The notes under the pieces were generated by a model. That model saw only the letters and a list, made by a program, of their open reading frames with translations, ran no database searches and was not told the DNA's origin. Below, one piece after another: positions 44,726 to 56,554 of a DNA stretch of 64,000 bases (position 1 is its first letter; each line of letters starts with the position of its first letter). The DNA is from Chenopodium formosanum. Its lineage: Eukaryota; Streptophyta; Magnoliopsida; Caryophyllales; Amaranthaceae. The DNA lies in contig CM044880.1 in NCBI GenBank assembly GCA_024500155.1, positions 16,972,379 to 17,036,378 on the forward strand. The letters are read 5' to 3'. A program made the translations under genes and the position numbers.

Positions 44726-46836
44726 GTACTTGAACTTTTGTTGCGATAATGTTCTGAATAAAAATTTCCGAAGACCAACATTTGTCGATCTCTAAAGCTC
44801 GCCTGAACTTTGCTTCCGCTAAAACCAGTATGTCGGTGTTTCCATGATGAGACAATTCTTAGGCGCTTTAAGCTAAGTGAGACGATCTTTCATCAGGTCG
44901 ACCACTTATTGTGATTGTAATCAAATTGACTACTCAATCATGTCGAATTTCTTATAGGGGCTAACTGGCGTATCAAGGAACCCAAAATTGTTGTATGAGG
45001 TCGAAATCACCTTTCTAATAGGCTTTGAGCTCTGTCGCTGCTGGAATATCTCTGGCGCCAAGAATTGGAGTAGGATCTTCCCTATTCTGCTGCACATGTA
45101 TTTATTTTTGACTATAGAACTTTGCTAATCTTTTTAATTATCTTAGGGTTGACCTAAGGTCTTTAATTATCTTAGGGTTGACCTAAGGTTTAACATCGCT
45201 TGACTTATTGACTCGACACAACTCAAGGCATAAACTTGACTCGCTGTGATTGACTGACTCGAGGTTGACTCGACTCGAAGTGAAATGACACGTGTGACTC
45301 ATGACCCGTGTGTGCATTGTATTATGATTGTGCGACTCGAAAATGCAAAAAAGCAAAAATTTTCCGTCATTTTTGTGGAGGGTTCCGACTTTCTCCCGAA
45401 AAAGAAAGACTCGAAAAGGAATCGAAGTTTTCGAATGCATGTTGAATGAGCTTAGTCAAATGTTGTTTGATATTATCTCTCAAGGTGCAAGGATTAATCT
45501 ATCCTAGGCTATCTCAATGGTTGACTCCATGATGAAAGTATTTGGGTAACTTAGGCACGGAGGCTAAGCACTTCATACTTCGTGATGCAATGACAATTAT
45601 GAGTGATTTTGACGAAACATGCTTCAGTGTTAAGATTTCATGACAAAGGGTTCCTAAGGGAAATATATTTGGTCATGTATGTGTGATGTGTGTGATAGTG
45701 ACACTAAAGTAAGGCCGCAAGGGCTAAGTGTGTGTAAAGATATTATTGAAAAGTGTCAAATGGTAGTGACTCTTAGGCTAGGTAAGCTAATGATGTAGGG
45801 ATCAAGCCCCCAAGTCTAGCTCTAAATGAAAAGGGATGAGCATAGGAAATCCCTTGATATGATCATGGTGTAAGTGTGTGAATGTGAATATGAATGCATG
45901 TTTATTACGGCCGCACCTTGATGTGAGGTTGCCTACGTATCCGTTAGGAATCAGGCCGAACGTAGCTCTAGCCGAACCTCGCACAAGTGTGTATACCTCA
46001 AAAAGGTCTTTTAAGGGTTGTAACGTGGTTAGGCTAAAGGTTATATAAGAAGGGGATAAATGCTCAAGACCCTAGATAAGCCCCCAAGGTGTGCAACCTT
46101 GCTTTTGAATCTTTGTATTTTTATGCTTGAGTTCCTACTCTTTTTTAGCTCTTTTTGCTTTAGCATTTATTTTATTTTAATAAGTGTGGTCAATCCTAAT
46201 CATGCGGTCTATCACTCACTTGGCATTCATGTTTCTCAGGCACGGTACCGAGCACTCGATAAGAGACGCAATCTAAGACGTATTCATATCAAAGATATTT
46301 TCATATCAAAGACATTGGAACACTTGTCCTTTTGTACACTTTTATTATTTTTTGTTTTTATTTTTATTTTGATATTTTGATATCTCTCAAGCCTTTTTAG
46401 AATTGCATAAGTTGCACGCCATCCCATCCCAAAGTTAGGTAGATGTAGGTTGAAAAAATGAAAGGTCTATCGTTAGAAGAGGCTCAAAGTGGTTTATAAA
46501 GAAAGGATTGTAAATTTGAAAGGTGAAAGGAGATATGATGTGGCTACGAGGGGTGCCTCAAATCATTGGTATACCTTGTGCTCAATTCGACATGGATTTT
46601 TTTTTTTTTTTTAATTTTTTAATGCAATGTAATGAAATGATCATATATAAGGAAATAAATGCTCATTTTATTAAAAGAAAATATATGATGATCCTACAAA
46701 GTAAATCTAAGGAGAATAAAAAGGTGACTATGCTAGACTTATTGGGGAAAGGAAAAAATGAAAAAGAAATAGAAAAAGAGGTCATGAAATCTTGTCGTTG
46801 AAGCTTGCCTCTTGTCTTGTGTTGTTTCCTTTATCA
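44726..46836. other. Non-coding interior of the gag-only element
   Basis: This is where pol would lie in a complete element. No pol block is present. The stretch contains a duplicated ATCTTAGGGTTGACCTAAGGT word (45145-45190), many GACTCG words (45190-45330) and T-rich runs. Short open frames (45183-45440, 46060-46380) show no domain. Confidence 0.6.
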
Positions 46837-48826
46837 TCACTCGCTCTTCTTATTAACTGGAGGCATGGGAAGCTTGTTATTATCAATCAAATGTTGAATA
46901 TCCTCCTTTAGCTTCCAACAGCTCTCAGTAGCATGACCCCTACCTTGGTGGTACTTGCAGTGTTCGTTTGGATTCCAACTAGGCAATCTTTTCTTAAGTG
47001 GGGGATCTTGAATAGGTCCAATGGGAGTAATGATTCCCTTGGCATGTAGTCGATCGAAAGCATCATCGTAGCTAATTCCAATAGGGGTAAATTCCCTTTT
47101 CTGTTGCTTTCGATTACCCATGGCTAGGATCTCACTAAGGTCGAAAGTACCAAGACTATTACTAGATTAGGTGTTTCCGGAAGAAGAAGGATAGTCGTTC
47201 TTTTTCCCATTACAGCCATTGTTTCTATTGTTACTAATTTTGGCCTTCTTGTCGCGCGGAGGACCATGAAGGAGATTTGAATCAATGAAATCTTGAACAC
47301 GATCCTTGAGGGCGAAACACTTTTCAGACCTTTATGGTATCGACAATAGGAATTTGGATCCCAATTGGGAAAACGTTTTTCAGGTGGAGGGTCTTGACCT
47401 TGATCGTGAAGACATTCAAAAGCTTCATTGTAAGTCATTCCTATTAGTGTGTATTCTTCAATGGTCCGTTTTGCCTGTGGCTTAGGAGCATTGAGTTCTT
47501 CATTAAACCCTTGGCGAGAATTTTGTTCGATGACCATTACCCGATTTAATTTGCTAATCCTTCTACCACATTTAAGAGCATGGCAACGACATCTTGCAAT
47601 TTTCGAACGTCCTCTTTTAGACTTGACGAGTCTTCCTTGGTATTATCTAAGAAAAGACTTTCATCCTCCCCAATCATGGCCACTTCATCGAGAGAGGTCA
47701 TATAAGCTGTCTCAATCATGGGCTCTCCTACAGGTGTGATAAGAAGTGATGGATCGAAGGATGCTTGGTCATCTTCGAGGGCTAGAATCTCGGAAGTTTC
47801 ATTGTTATCGATCAGATCTTGAATAGCTTCTTTGAGTTTCCAACACTCCTCAGTGTTGTGACCCTTTCCTTGGTGATATTTGCAGTGCTTATTAGGGTCC
47901 CACTTAGGTGGCCTGGCTTCTGGAACTAGATCTTTGATGGGCCCTATGGGCATGACTAGTCCTTTGTGATGTAGCTTCTCGGATGTTGTTTCATAACTCA
48001 TACCAAGTGGAGTGAACACTCTCTTTGATCTTTGGATTCGTGGTTTAGAGGTGTTTGTGGCATGTACCTAATTAATGGGAGAGGAAGAAGAAGGATGGTC
48101 GTTCTTCTTTCCTCTCGCACTATTATCTTTCAGAAGGTCATCTTCAATGTCAATGCCTATATTATAGACAGCTTTGAAAGTATTCAAATTGTGTTGATAT
48201 TTTAATTGTTTTGAATACTTCCCTTGGAGATTCTTGATAAACATCCTCACAGATTCTTTTTCGGTAGGAGCCTTGACAATATTAGCGGAAGTTTCCCTCC
48301 ATTTGTTGAAGAAAGAAGTGAACCCTTCGTTTTCTTTTTGTTTTAACATTTCAAGTTGTCTGTGGTCTGTTTCATCTTGGATGTTGCACTTATATCTATC
48401 TATGAAAGTGTTTGTTATCGACTCCTAAGAAGAGGTTTTTTCTTTCTCGAGAGAAAAGAACCATTGTTGACAAACGGTTTCGAGAGATAGTGGGAACAGA
48501 AAGGGGAAAACCTTTTTATCAATACCCTTAATGTTCATTATGGTTTCAAAAGCTCTTAGATGGAAGTAAGGGTTATTTGTTGCCTTGAATTTAGGGATGT
48601 CAGTGGCGTTGAACTTATGCGGAAGAAGTTCCTTGTCCAGCGAGACCCCTTGTGAACTCATGCCCTGAAATTTATAGTCGCTAGATAGCTTGCTCAAACT
48701 TTCTTGCATGAGGTTCATTTGTTGTTGCTTCACGGGATCATCGACCTTAAGTGTGAGGAGCTTCAGTGTTTCAATCATGGTAACTAGTTGGTTCCTAAGC
48801 TCATTGACTTCTTCTTGAGTTGTCAT
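46837..48826 (-). pseudogene. gag with three zinc-knuckle modules
   Basis: On the minus strand the protein begins MTTQEEVNELRNQLVTMIET, runs through a capsid region (IPKFKATNNPYFHLRAFETI, then MLKQKENEGFTSFFNKWRE) and reaches three copies of a module of about 80 residues. Each copy holds FTPIGMSYDDAF-like text, then P-W-(D/N)-P-N and a C-x2-H-x4-H-x4-C knuckle such as CKYHQGKGHNTEECWKLK, then an IQ-LIDNN tail (47870, 47330 and 46950 regions). The middle copy has lost part of its knuckle by frameshift. In-frame stops near 48425 and 48065 and two frameshifts make it a pseudogene. Gag would form the particle and bind the element RNA. Confidence 0.8.
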
Positions 48827-50460
48827 TATCCTTTTAGCCTTCCTTTTTTGACAAATCGGTTTATCGAAAAGTGAAACTTGAATAAAGAGGTTTTCCTTGA
48901 TTAATCGCCCTTCTCTCCTCGACCAAGTACTATGGAAAAGGAATTTGGGGATATCTATTGTTAATTATTTGACTCAGACTCTATTCAACATGCAATGAAT
49001 GGAGGAAGTGAAGAAAGATTGGAATAGAATGTGAAAGAAGATTTAGATGGAGGGATATGAAGAATTAGGAATAGAAAGTACCCCCAACTCAAATGACGGA
49101 AAGACCGACTCATGCATGGACCTAAGACATGGTCATGGTGATGTACTCAAAGTGTGTGCTAAGACTAGTGAGTGTAGGTGACATGTTGAGACTCGTGTCA
49201 TGACCATGTGGCTAGACTATGTGACTAGACTCACTTAATGACTCGACAAGGTGTTATTGACAACGAAAATTAACCGAATTAATTAGCAAACTGATTAATT
49301 AGACTCTAGGTGATGACTCGACCAATAATCTGAACTGTCGGCCAAGCGACAGGACTGGCGTCACGCTGTGTGGCTTGGCGCTAGACGATAGAGATGTTGC
49401 CAGGCGCTACACTCCACAGTGTGGCGCTACAACTCAGACTTTGGCGCCAATATTGGAGCTTCAGTCTGGAAATGTTTTCGGTGTTATTAGTCAACTGGGG
49501 TATGCCTAAAGTCGTACTAGGTCAATTCCGATTAAAATATTAGACTTTATTTACTCAAATTAATTGATTCATTAATTAATTAGGCAAAGTTCTTTAAGTC
49601 ATTAATTTCTTTAATCTCAACACAAGTCAAACAAACGGTTAAGAAATCATATGCACAACAAATAATGCACAATTAGGCAAGTAGGCACAATATGATGCAA
49701 TGAGCTCGCAACCTAACCATGGCTCTAGTTCTCTAAAGTTCGAGATATGGTTTAGTCAATAGAGGGTCCATAGTTAATTGTCCAGATGCACCGCGCGGAA
49801 GCCTAACCGTGAAGGGTTGGTGCGAGTGGATGGGACACCGCGAGCTTTAGAAAAAACCCGCTTCCATGGTTTGGTGAATTCAACATCTCGGATGTACCCT
49901 TTGTTGCACGGAGCGTTCAATCAGGTAGATGGAGCATGAATTCCTAGAGGGTTATGTCCATATGTAGAACACATATGGGTTTCAGAAAAGTGAGAAAAAA
50001 TGCAATCAGGAAGTAGGATCGAGCAAACAATACGAAAAATTGGTCGAAATTAGAACGCATATTTCTGGCTCGGTATTGGGGGAGGTTGGTGCCAGTAATC
50101 AGAGACTGGCGCCAGTTTTTAACTGTAGCGCCTGGCGCTACGGCTAAAAGTTTGGCGCCAAGCTCTGGCCTCTGGTGCTACTTCCCACATGCCTCAGCAG
50201 CTGTCTGTGCTCGATAAAATTTTCCAGTTTCGCGCGGTGTTATTTCGGTCCTAGTTGTAAAAGATATTTCATAAATTTCCTACGTGTAAAATCCTATGTT
50301 ATTAACTCATTATGGATGGTCTTTCCAATAAGATCTTTTTTTATGCATATGACAATAATGTTAATCAAAATTACGCACATGAAATACTTAGAATGTTTCG
50401 AGTCTCATCCACTCATTCTAAATCATTGCCGAAACAAATTCAGGAATTAAAATGGAAATC
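48827..50460 (-). other. Leader of the gag-only element with GC islands
   Basis: Untranslated DNA between primer-binding site and gag. Two clusters of TGGCGCC, GGCGCTA and AGGCGCT words (about 49340-49480 and 50080-50175) repeat the vocabulary of the LTR island. No gene is seen; the plus-strand open frame at 50175-50450 shows no domain. Confidence 0.55.
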
Positions 50461-50480
50461 CTCCCCAGTTGAGTCGCCAA
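50461..50480 (-). other. Primer-binding site of the gag-only element
   Basis: On the minus strand TTGGCGACTCAACTGGGGAG follows the 5' LTR end by about four bases. It is nearly the same site as in the element at the left edge of the window and fixes the orientation. Confidence 0.7.
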
Positions 50481-50484
50481 AAAC

Positions 50485-52471
50485 TATGGGGAATAATTTC
50501 AGGCGTTAACCCCTAGCTTGAACCCCACTGTGATCATACACTAAAGTACGATGGCGTCCAAAAGGGAAGAAGATAGAGCAAAAGAGTCGCCAACAAGTTT
50601 TAGGAACTTGTAAACCGTTCACAGGGTGAGGTTACACCCCTTAACGATCCAAGAGATCGTCAACTCCATAAGGTCTAGAACCAAATAAGGGTTCGGGGAT
50701 GAAGGTACAAATTCAACCTAAAAGAGATTGAACCTACCCTAATAATAGGCCTCTACTTTGTTCAGATCGTATTCATGTGCGCTTTTTAATTAACATGCAA
50801 TCAATAGGATTAACCCTAAACCTGTTTATCTATGTTGGTTGAATATTAATGCACAAATAAACTATTATTGGCGATCACTTGAAATTATAATCAAATTAAC
50901 CCTAAACAAAATTATTAATTATCTTATTAAGCGTGATTAAAAGTACCAATTCCCTTTAAACATGCATAAAAGGCGTGATCAAGCAATAAAAATAAATATC
51001 AAGCAACATAATAAAAATCATAATGATCATGACAATAAAATTAATCATCATCAAGATAATAATAATCATAAAAATAATAATCATAATATTAATCATCATA
51101 AATAAAATCATCATCAAAATAATAATAATAATAATATTCATAATCATCTTAAATTATAACAATTATAATCATAATCATATTCATGTAATATTAAAGCATA
51201 ATAATAGCAAGATCCTAGGCATGATACTAACAAGATTAATAACAAATCCTAGCATGTCACTAAGCAATAAAAATCAAATCTTTAACCCTAACATGACACT
51301 AACAATCATAAATATTAGGAAGAACATAGGAAGCATCATAACAATCATATTTATTATTAAATTACCCTAGACATGATACTAGGAATATCATAATAACAAT
51401 TTAAACATGATCATAACATCAATTAAAAATCATTAAAGTACTTACTTTGATGCCTCGTACCTCTTTCTAATAACAAAATACACACGTTAGTAACTTCAAG
51501 GAAAATAATAATCAAACAATTAAATTAAATAATTGAAAGAGAGATTTGGGACCAAACCCTCATAAATTAAACCTTTCACGTCTAGGGCGAAGGCAACTTC
51601 GAATATGGCTAGGTGTTTCTAGATCTTGTGAATGCGGAATTTTTGTATGTAAAAACAATTTTTTTTAAAAAGAGAGAAAGAAAGAAAGATGAATTGATTA
51701 AGGAAATCTTGATGAGAATTAGCGAATGAAAACTGATTGTAGGTGAATGAAAATGGAGTTTTTACGTCGTTATTTATAGAGAAATCAGCCAAAAAGATAA
51801 AATAAACAAAACAGAGTCTTGGCTCAACTGAAACAGAGCTGGCGCCAACCTTGGCTAATTGGCGCCAGACGCCAATGCCTGGAGTCAGGCGCTAGGCCTG
51901 TTTTTGACGCGTTTTCGAAAATCAGATAAGTTTGCCGTACTGGAGGATAAAATCGTATCTTTTCCTCGAAAATGCTTTTTGATTTTAATTAAAACTCTGA
52001 AAAGTCAACAACAGTCAATTTATCAATGCTAATTGAATTAGGAATGAAAAGAACCTTCTAGAAGAATCTAGAAGACTAAAATCATTCCTAATTGCATTAG
52101 GAATGATAAATCATATTAGGCCCCCCCCCCCCCTAGATCATTGGGCCGTATATAAGGTTCAAACCGGGCCCAGTTCAGTAAATTGACCATAACTTCCTCG
52201 ATATTCATCGGAATTGGGCTTATAATATATCGTTGGAAAGGTCTTGTCAAGACCCATCCAACTACACTACTATTAGACCCATGTCATGGACCAACCAAAA
52301 TGGATTGGCTGTTTTCTTAAAATAAGTTTTCAAAAATAGAGAGAAGAGAAAAGAAATTAAAACTATCCGCAACACTAAACTTTCCACACTTCGCTTCATT
52401 CTATTATGATTCGACGTGAAAAGTACTCATCACCGGGTTTGGTTTTGGGGAGACACAAATAGGTGTCTACA
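50485..52471 (-). repeat. 5' LTR of the gag-only element
   Basis: Almost the same as 41673-43717 in sequence and order. TATA box near 51770-51781. The GC island is shorter (about 51835-51905). A run of 13 C replaces a mixed C/T run at about 52121-52134. The TGTAGACACC start is at 52471 on the minus strand. Confidence 0.85.
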
Positions 52472-53425
52472 GTTTTGCTCTGAACATTCAACTTGGTCGT
52501 TTCCTTTCAACCAAATCTTGCTCAAATCTTTTGCAAATTAAAGCTCTTCATCTCTAGTTTATTGATCCATGTAAGTTTTCCTCAACTCCTCTTATCGTGG
52601 AAGAATTTCATGCGTTAATATTCGCGGTTTTTTGAAAAATCCGGGAACATTCTTGCTCGCTTGCTCTTTGGAAGTGATAGCTTCCTATGCCTTGAAACTC
52701 TCTTGAAAACTCTATTCTTCAGGATTTTACCGAGTTTGAAATCTAAATTAACAAATACATCAAATTGAATCAAATTAGGGTTTCCTTCATCAAAGCTACG
52801 ATCGTTGAAAAGATCTTGCTCTATGGCATCTCTCGCACACATCGCTGGAATATACAACCTTTACGGAGAGATGGTCTAACGATTTGTTGTAGCCCTAAGG
52901 ATGATTTTCATCTGATTCGCTTGAACGCATTTGAAAACTTGATAACCATTTCGATCCCGAATAAATTTTTACCCACAAACTGACAATAGGGCAAATTGGA
53001 AAATGATGATTACATTTCTGATAAACCCTAACACAACTAAACTAACAAAAACTAACGAATCCACCACAGGGAGACACTCCACCACAAGGAGACAGAAGAA
53101 TATCTACATTACTCGTGTAGATTTATTGAAACCTAAATTGCCAAACTAAAGAAAATTAAGGAAAAAGGCCCGAAAATAGTCCAATTTCCAAAGACTATTT
53201 TCGGCCTAAACGATCAAGATTTGGGAGAAACCCTAGAAGAGAGGAAGGGAGGAGAGGAGATGAGAGAAGAGGATAGGAGAGATGAGAGATTTTGATTAAA
53301 TTTATTAAATTATGTACAATTTTCACTTATTTAAGGAAGTTGAGTTAAGTTCAAATAATTTCAATTCAGAAAAATCAGTTATGATAAGGGTTACCCAAGT
53401 TTAAATTACAATTAAAATAAGTATT
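52472..53425. other. Non-coding stretch, possibly the rest of the outer element
   Basis: Follows the gag-only element directly and so should continue the target DNA from 41672. No primer-binding site, LTR end or recognised protein was found. A plus-strand open frame at 52765-52983 (and a minus-strand one at 52615-52857) shows no domain. A short repeat of CCACCACAGGGAGACA-like words occurs at 53062-53090. Confidence 0.4.
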
Positions 53426-55471
53426 TGTTGACACCCATTTGTGTCTCCCCAAAACCAAACCCGATGATGAGTGTCTTTCACGTCGAATCATAATCGAATG
53501 AAACGAAAGTGTGGAAAGGTTTAGTGTTGCGGAAAGTTTTTATTTCTTTTCTCTTCTCCCTATTTTTGAAAACTTTATTTTAAGAAAACAGCCAATCCAG
53601 TTTGGTTGGTCCATGATATGGGTCCAATAATGGTGTAGTTGGATGGGGCTTGCAAAGACCTTTCCAACGATATATTATAAGCCCAATTCCGATGAATATT
53701 GAGGAATTTATGGCCAATTTACTAAACTGGGCCCGGTTTGAGTTTTAAGTACGGCCCTATGATCTAGGGGAGGGCCTAATCTAATTTATCATTCCTAATG
53801 TAATTAGGAATGGTTTTAGTCTTCTAGAACATTCTAGAAGGTCTTATCATTCTTAATTCAATTAGGACTCTTCAGAGTTTTAATTAGATAAAATAGCATT
53901 TTCGATTGAAATTATATTATTTTATCTTCCAGTACGGTAAAATTATCAGATTTTTGAAAACGCGTTAAAAGCCGGTTTGGCGTCCAACCCCAGGCCTTGG
54001 CGCCTGGAATCAGGATTAGCGCCAGACGCCATCATTGGCGCCTGGCGCTAGCCACTGGTCCTGGCGCCAATGAGCCAGGGCTAGCGCCAAGTTAGTTTTG
54101 TGGTCTTCAGACTCTGTTTTGATAAATTATCTTTTTTGGATGATTTTCTCTATAAATATCGTATTAAAAACTCCGTTTTCATTCACCAATTACCAACATT
54201 CACCAAGATTCATCAATTCTCTTCTTCATTCATCAAATCTCCTCATTCACAAATCATTCTTCTATAATCATTCATTCTTCATCTCATTCATCTCTATTAT
54301 TCATTCTTTTCTTAAATTCTTTCTTTCAAATACAAAATTCCGCATTCACAAGATCTTGATACACCTAGCCATATTCGAAGTTGCCTTCGCCCTAGACGTG
54401 AAAGGTTTTAATTTCTGAGGGTTTGGTCCCAAATCTCTCTTTCAATTATTTAATTTAATTTCTTTGTTTATTGTTTTCCTTGAAGTTACTAACGTGTGTA
54501 TTCTGTTATTAGAGAGAGGTACGAGGCATCCACGTAAGTACTTTAATTGGTTTTATTGATTTATGATGTAGAAATCATGCTTAGGTTGTTATTATGATTC
54601 CTAATGTTATGTTAGGGCGTTTTGATCTTCCTAGTATCATGTCTAGGGTAAATTTAATATTAAGTATGATTAAAAGTATGATGCATTTTATTCTCTTCCT
54701 AATATTTATGATTGTTAGTATCATGTTAGGGTTAAAGATTTGATTTTTATTGCTTAGTGACATGCTAGGGTTTGTTATTAATCTTGTTAGTATCATGCCT
54801 AGGATCTTGCTATTTTTATTATGCTTTAATATTAACATGAATATAATTATGATTATAATTGTTATAATTTATGGTTATTGTTATTTTGATGATGATTATT
54901 TTATTATGGTGATTATAATTATTGTTGATTATTCATTATGTTGCTTGATATTTATTCTTTATTGCTTGATCACCTTTTATTGAATGTTTAAAGGGAATTG
55001 GTACTTGTAATCACGCTTAATAAGATAATTAATAATCTTGTTAGGTTAATTATGATTATAATTTCAAGTGATCACCAATAATAGTTTATTTGTGCATTAA
55101 TATTCAACCAACATAGATTAAACAGGTTTAGGGTTAATCCTATTGATTGCATGTTAATTAAAAAGTGCACATGAATACGAGCAGAATAAAGTAGAGGCCT
55201 ATTATTAGGGCAGGTTCAATCTCTTTTAGGTTGGATTTGTACCATCATCCCCGAACCCTATTTTGGTTCATGACCTTATGGAGTTGACGATCTCTTGGAT
55301 CGTTAAGGGGTGTAACCTTCACCTCGTGAATGGTTTACAAGTTCCTTAAAAACTTGTTGGCGACTCTTTTGCTCTATCTTCTTCCCTTTTGGACGCCACC
55401 GTACTTTAATGTATGATCATAGTGGGGTTCAAGCTAGTGGGATTTTTAAAGGCTTGAAACTATTCCCTACA
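53426..55471 (+). repeat. Solo LTR of the TGTAGACACC-type family
   Basis: Starts TGTTGACACCCATTTG and ends TTCCCTACA, with a perfect 5-bp duplication GTATT on both sides (53421-53425 and 55472-55476). A TATA box (TATAAATATC) lies at 54151-54160, preceded by a GC island (53975-54090) rich in GGCGCC words. No primer-binding site or polypurine tract flanks it, so the interior was lost by recombination between LTRs. A short plus-strand open frame (54098-54418) overlaps the transcript start and is unlikely to be a gene. Confidence 0.9.
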
Positions 55472-55752
55472 GTATTAATAAAGTCTAATAAGCTCAATTA
55501 AGTGAAAATTAAGTGAATTTAATGGCGGATACAAGGGGGTTTCAATTGGATTCATTGAAACCACAAATCATAATGTAGTGTATGGCTAAGTGGTAGTTTT
55601 CACCATCCATCTTACCTATTTATCAATTGGAGATTAGGGGTTTGAAGTTTCGAACCTCCAAAGCTCACTTTTCTTTTGTAATTTTTTTTTTCTACACTAC
55701 TTGCTGCTTAGTTTATTTTTTTTTTAATTGAATTGATTTGTGATGATTGTTA
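55472..55752. other. Short spacer with tRNA-like motif
   Basis: GGCTAAGTGGTAG near 55582 and GTTTCGAACCTCC near 55647 resemble the A and B boxes of a tRNA-derived promoter. No folded tRNA could be drawn, so no tRNA gene is called. Confidence 0.35.
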
Positions 55753-56103
55753 GCCTTTGTTTAGTTCACCTTATTTTTACATATTTCAGAATAAATAAGT
55801 TCAGATCAGATCAGATAAACAAAAATGTTCAGATATGATCATCGTTTTATGTGCAGTTTTTTTATCGCTAAATATCTTTAATCTCGAAATGAATTTTTTT
55901 TTAAAATCACATATTAATAAAATACACATTATTACTCTAATAAGACCCCACTTGATTTTTTTCCGTATTGATTATCGTATATTTAAGGTCAAAGTCTGGT
56001 CAAATCAGATATTCAGATTATATCAAATCAGACCAGATCAAGCTAGACCAGACCATATTAGATAAGTTCATATAAGCAAATATGAGGCGAACCAAACAAG
56101 ACC
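55753..56103. mobile_element. Harbinger/Tourist-like MITE
   Basis: Left end GCCTTTGTTTAGTTCACCT and right end, on the other strand, GGTCTTGTTTGGTTCGCCT are matching inverted repeats. TTA flanks both sides (55750-55752 and 56104-56106), the usual PIF/Harbinger target. The subterminal parts carry CAGATCAGATCAG words. Non-coding apart from a domain-free open frame. Confidence 0.7.
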
Positions 56104-56545
56104 TTAGTTTACTAATTTGAAATACAATGAATATTGATTGTGAATGTCTGGATTTAGATTCTTGCTAGTTGGATTTTTTAATTGATGATTTATATAAAAT
56201 TAAATTGGTGTCTTGATTGATTGTTTTAATTTTATATTTTATTATTTTATCATATAAAAGCTAGAAGTTACTGTTTTTTTCTTTTCATGTGGTATGTTAT
56301 TGATTTTTACTAATGTAGGTGATCCCTTATTGAATGATAGTGATGATGATAAATGTATGTATAAATACGCTTCCAAAGTACCAAACCTTATGTAATCCAA
56401 AATTTGATTATTCTCGTGCGATGCACAAATTAAATAAATAAAATTTTCTAAATTTGATTATAATTTTTTTTTCATATAATAATTTTTAGAAATCCCAAAA
56501 TAAATAATACATCAAATATTAGAAAAAAAAAATAGAGGTTATAGA
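56104..56545. other. Non-coding spacer
   Basis: AT-rich DNA. A GTGCGATGCAC word near 56418 resembles a Helitron end hairpin but no CTRR follows at the right distance. No gene. Confidence 0.4.
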
Positions 56546-56554
56546 AAAATTGAA

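Larger units (their letters stand above)
41673..52471 (-). mobile_element. Gag-only LTR retrotransposon (Ty3/gypsy type, minus strand)
   Basis: Two closely similar LTRs (41673-43717 and 50485-52471) bound a 6.8-kb interior. A primer-binding site touches the 5' LTR and a polypurine tract the 3' LTR. The flanking 5-bp words are GTTTC (41668-41672) and GTTTT (52472-52476), one mismatch. The only coding region is a broken gag (46837-48826). No protease, reverse transcriptase, RNase H or integrase block was found, so the element must have used enzymes from a relative. Such gag-bearing non-autonomous elements are known in plants as TR-GAG. The near identity of the LTRs, apart from a microsatellite and the GC island, suggests recent insertion. 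Confidence 0.85.

Noticed and set aside
44169..44855. Overlapping minus-strand open frames with repeated FRDAWT-type peptides
   Set aside because: They are produced by the tandem nucleotide repeat in the 3' region of the gag-only element; all frames stay open because the unit lacks stops, and no start or domain is consistent.
52615..52983. Two overlapping open frames on opposite strands as a host gene
   Set aside because: Short, domain-free and overlapping on both strands; there is no splice or leader evidence, and they lie in probable LTR-element remnant DNA.
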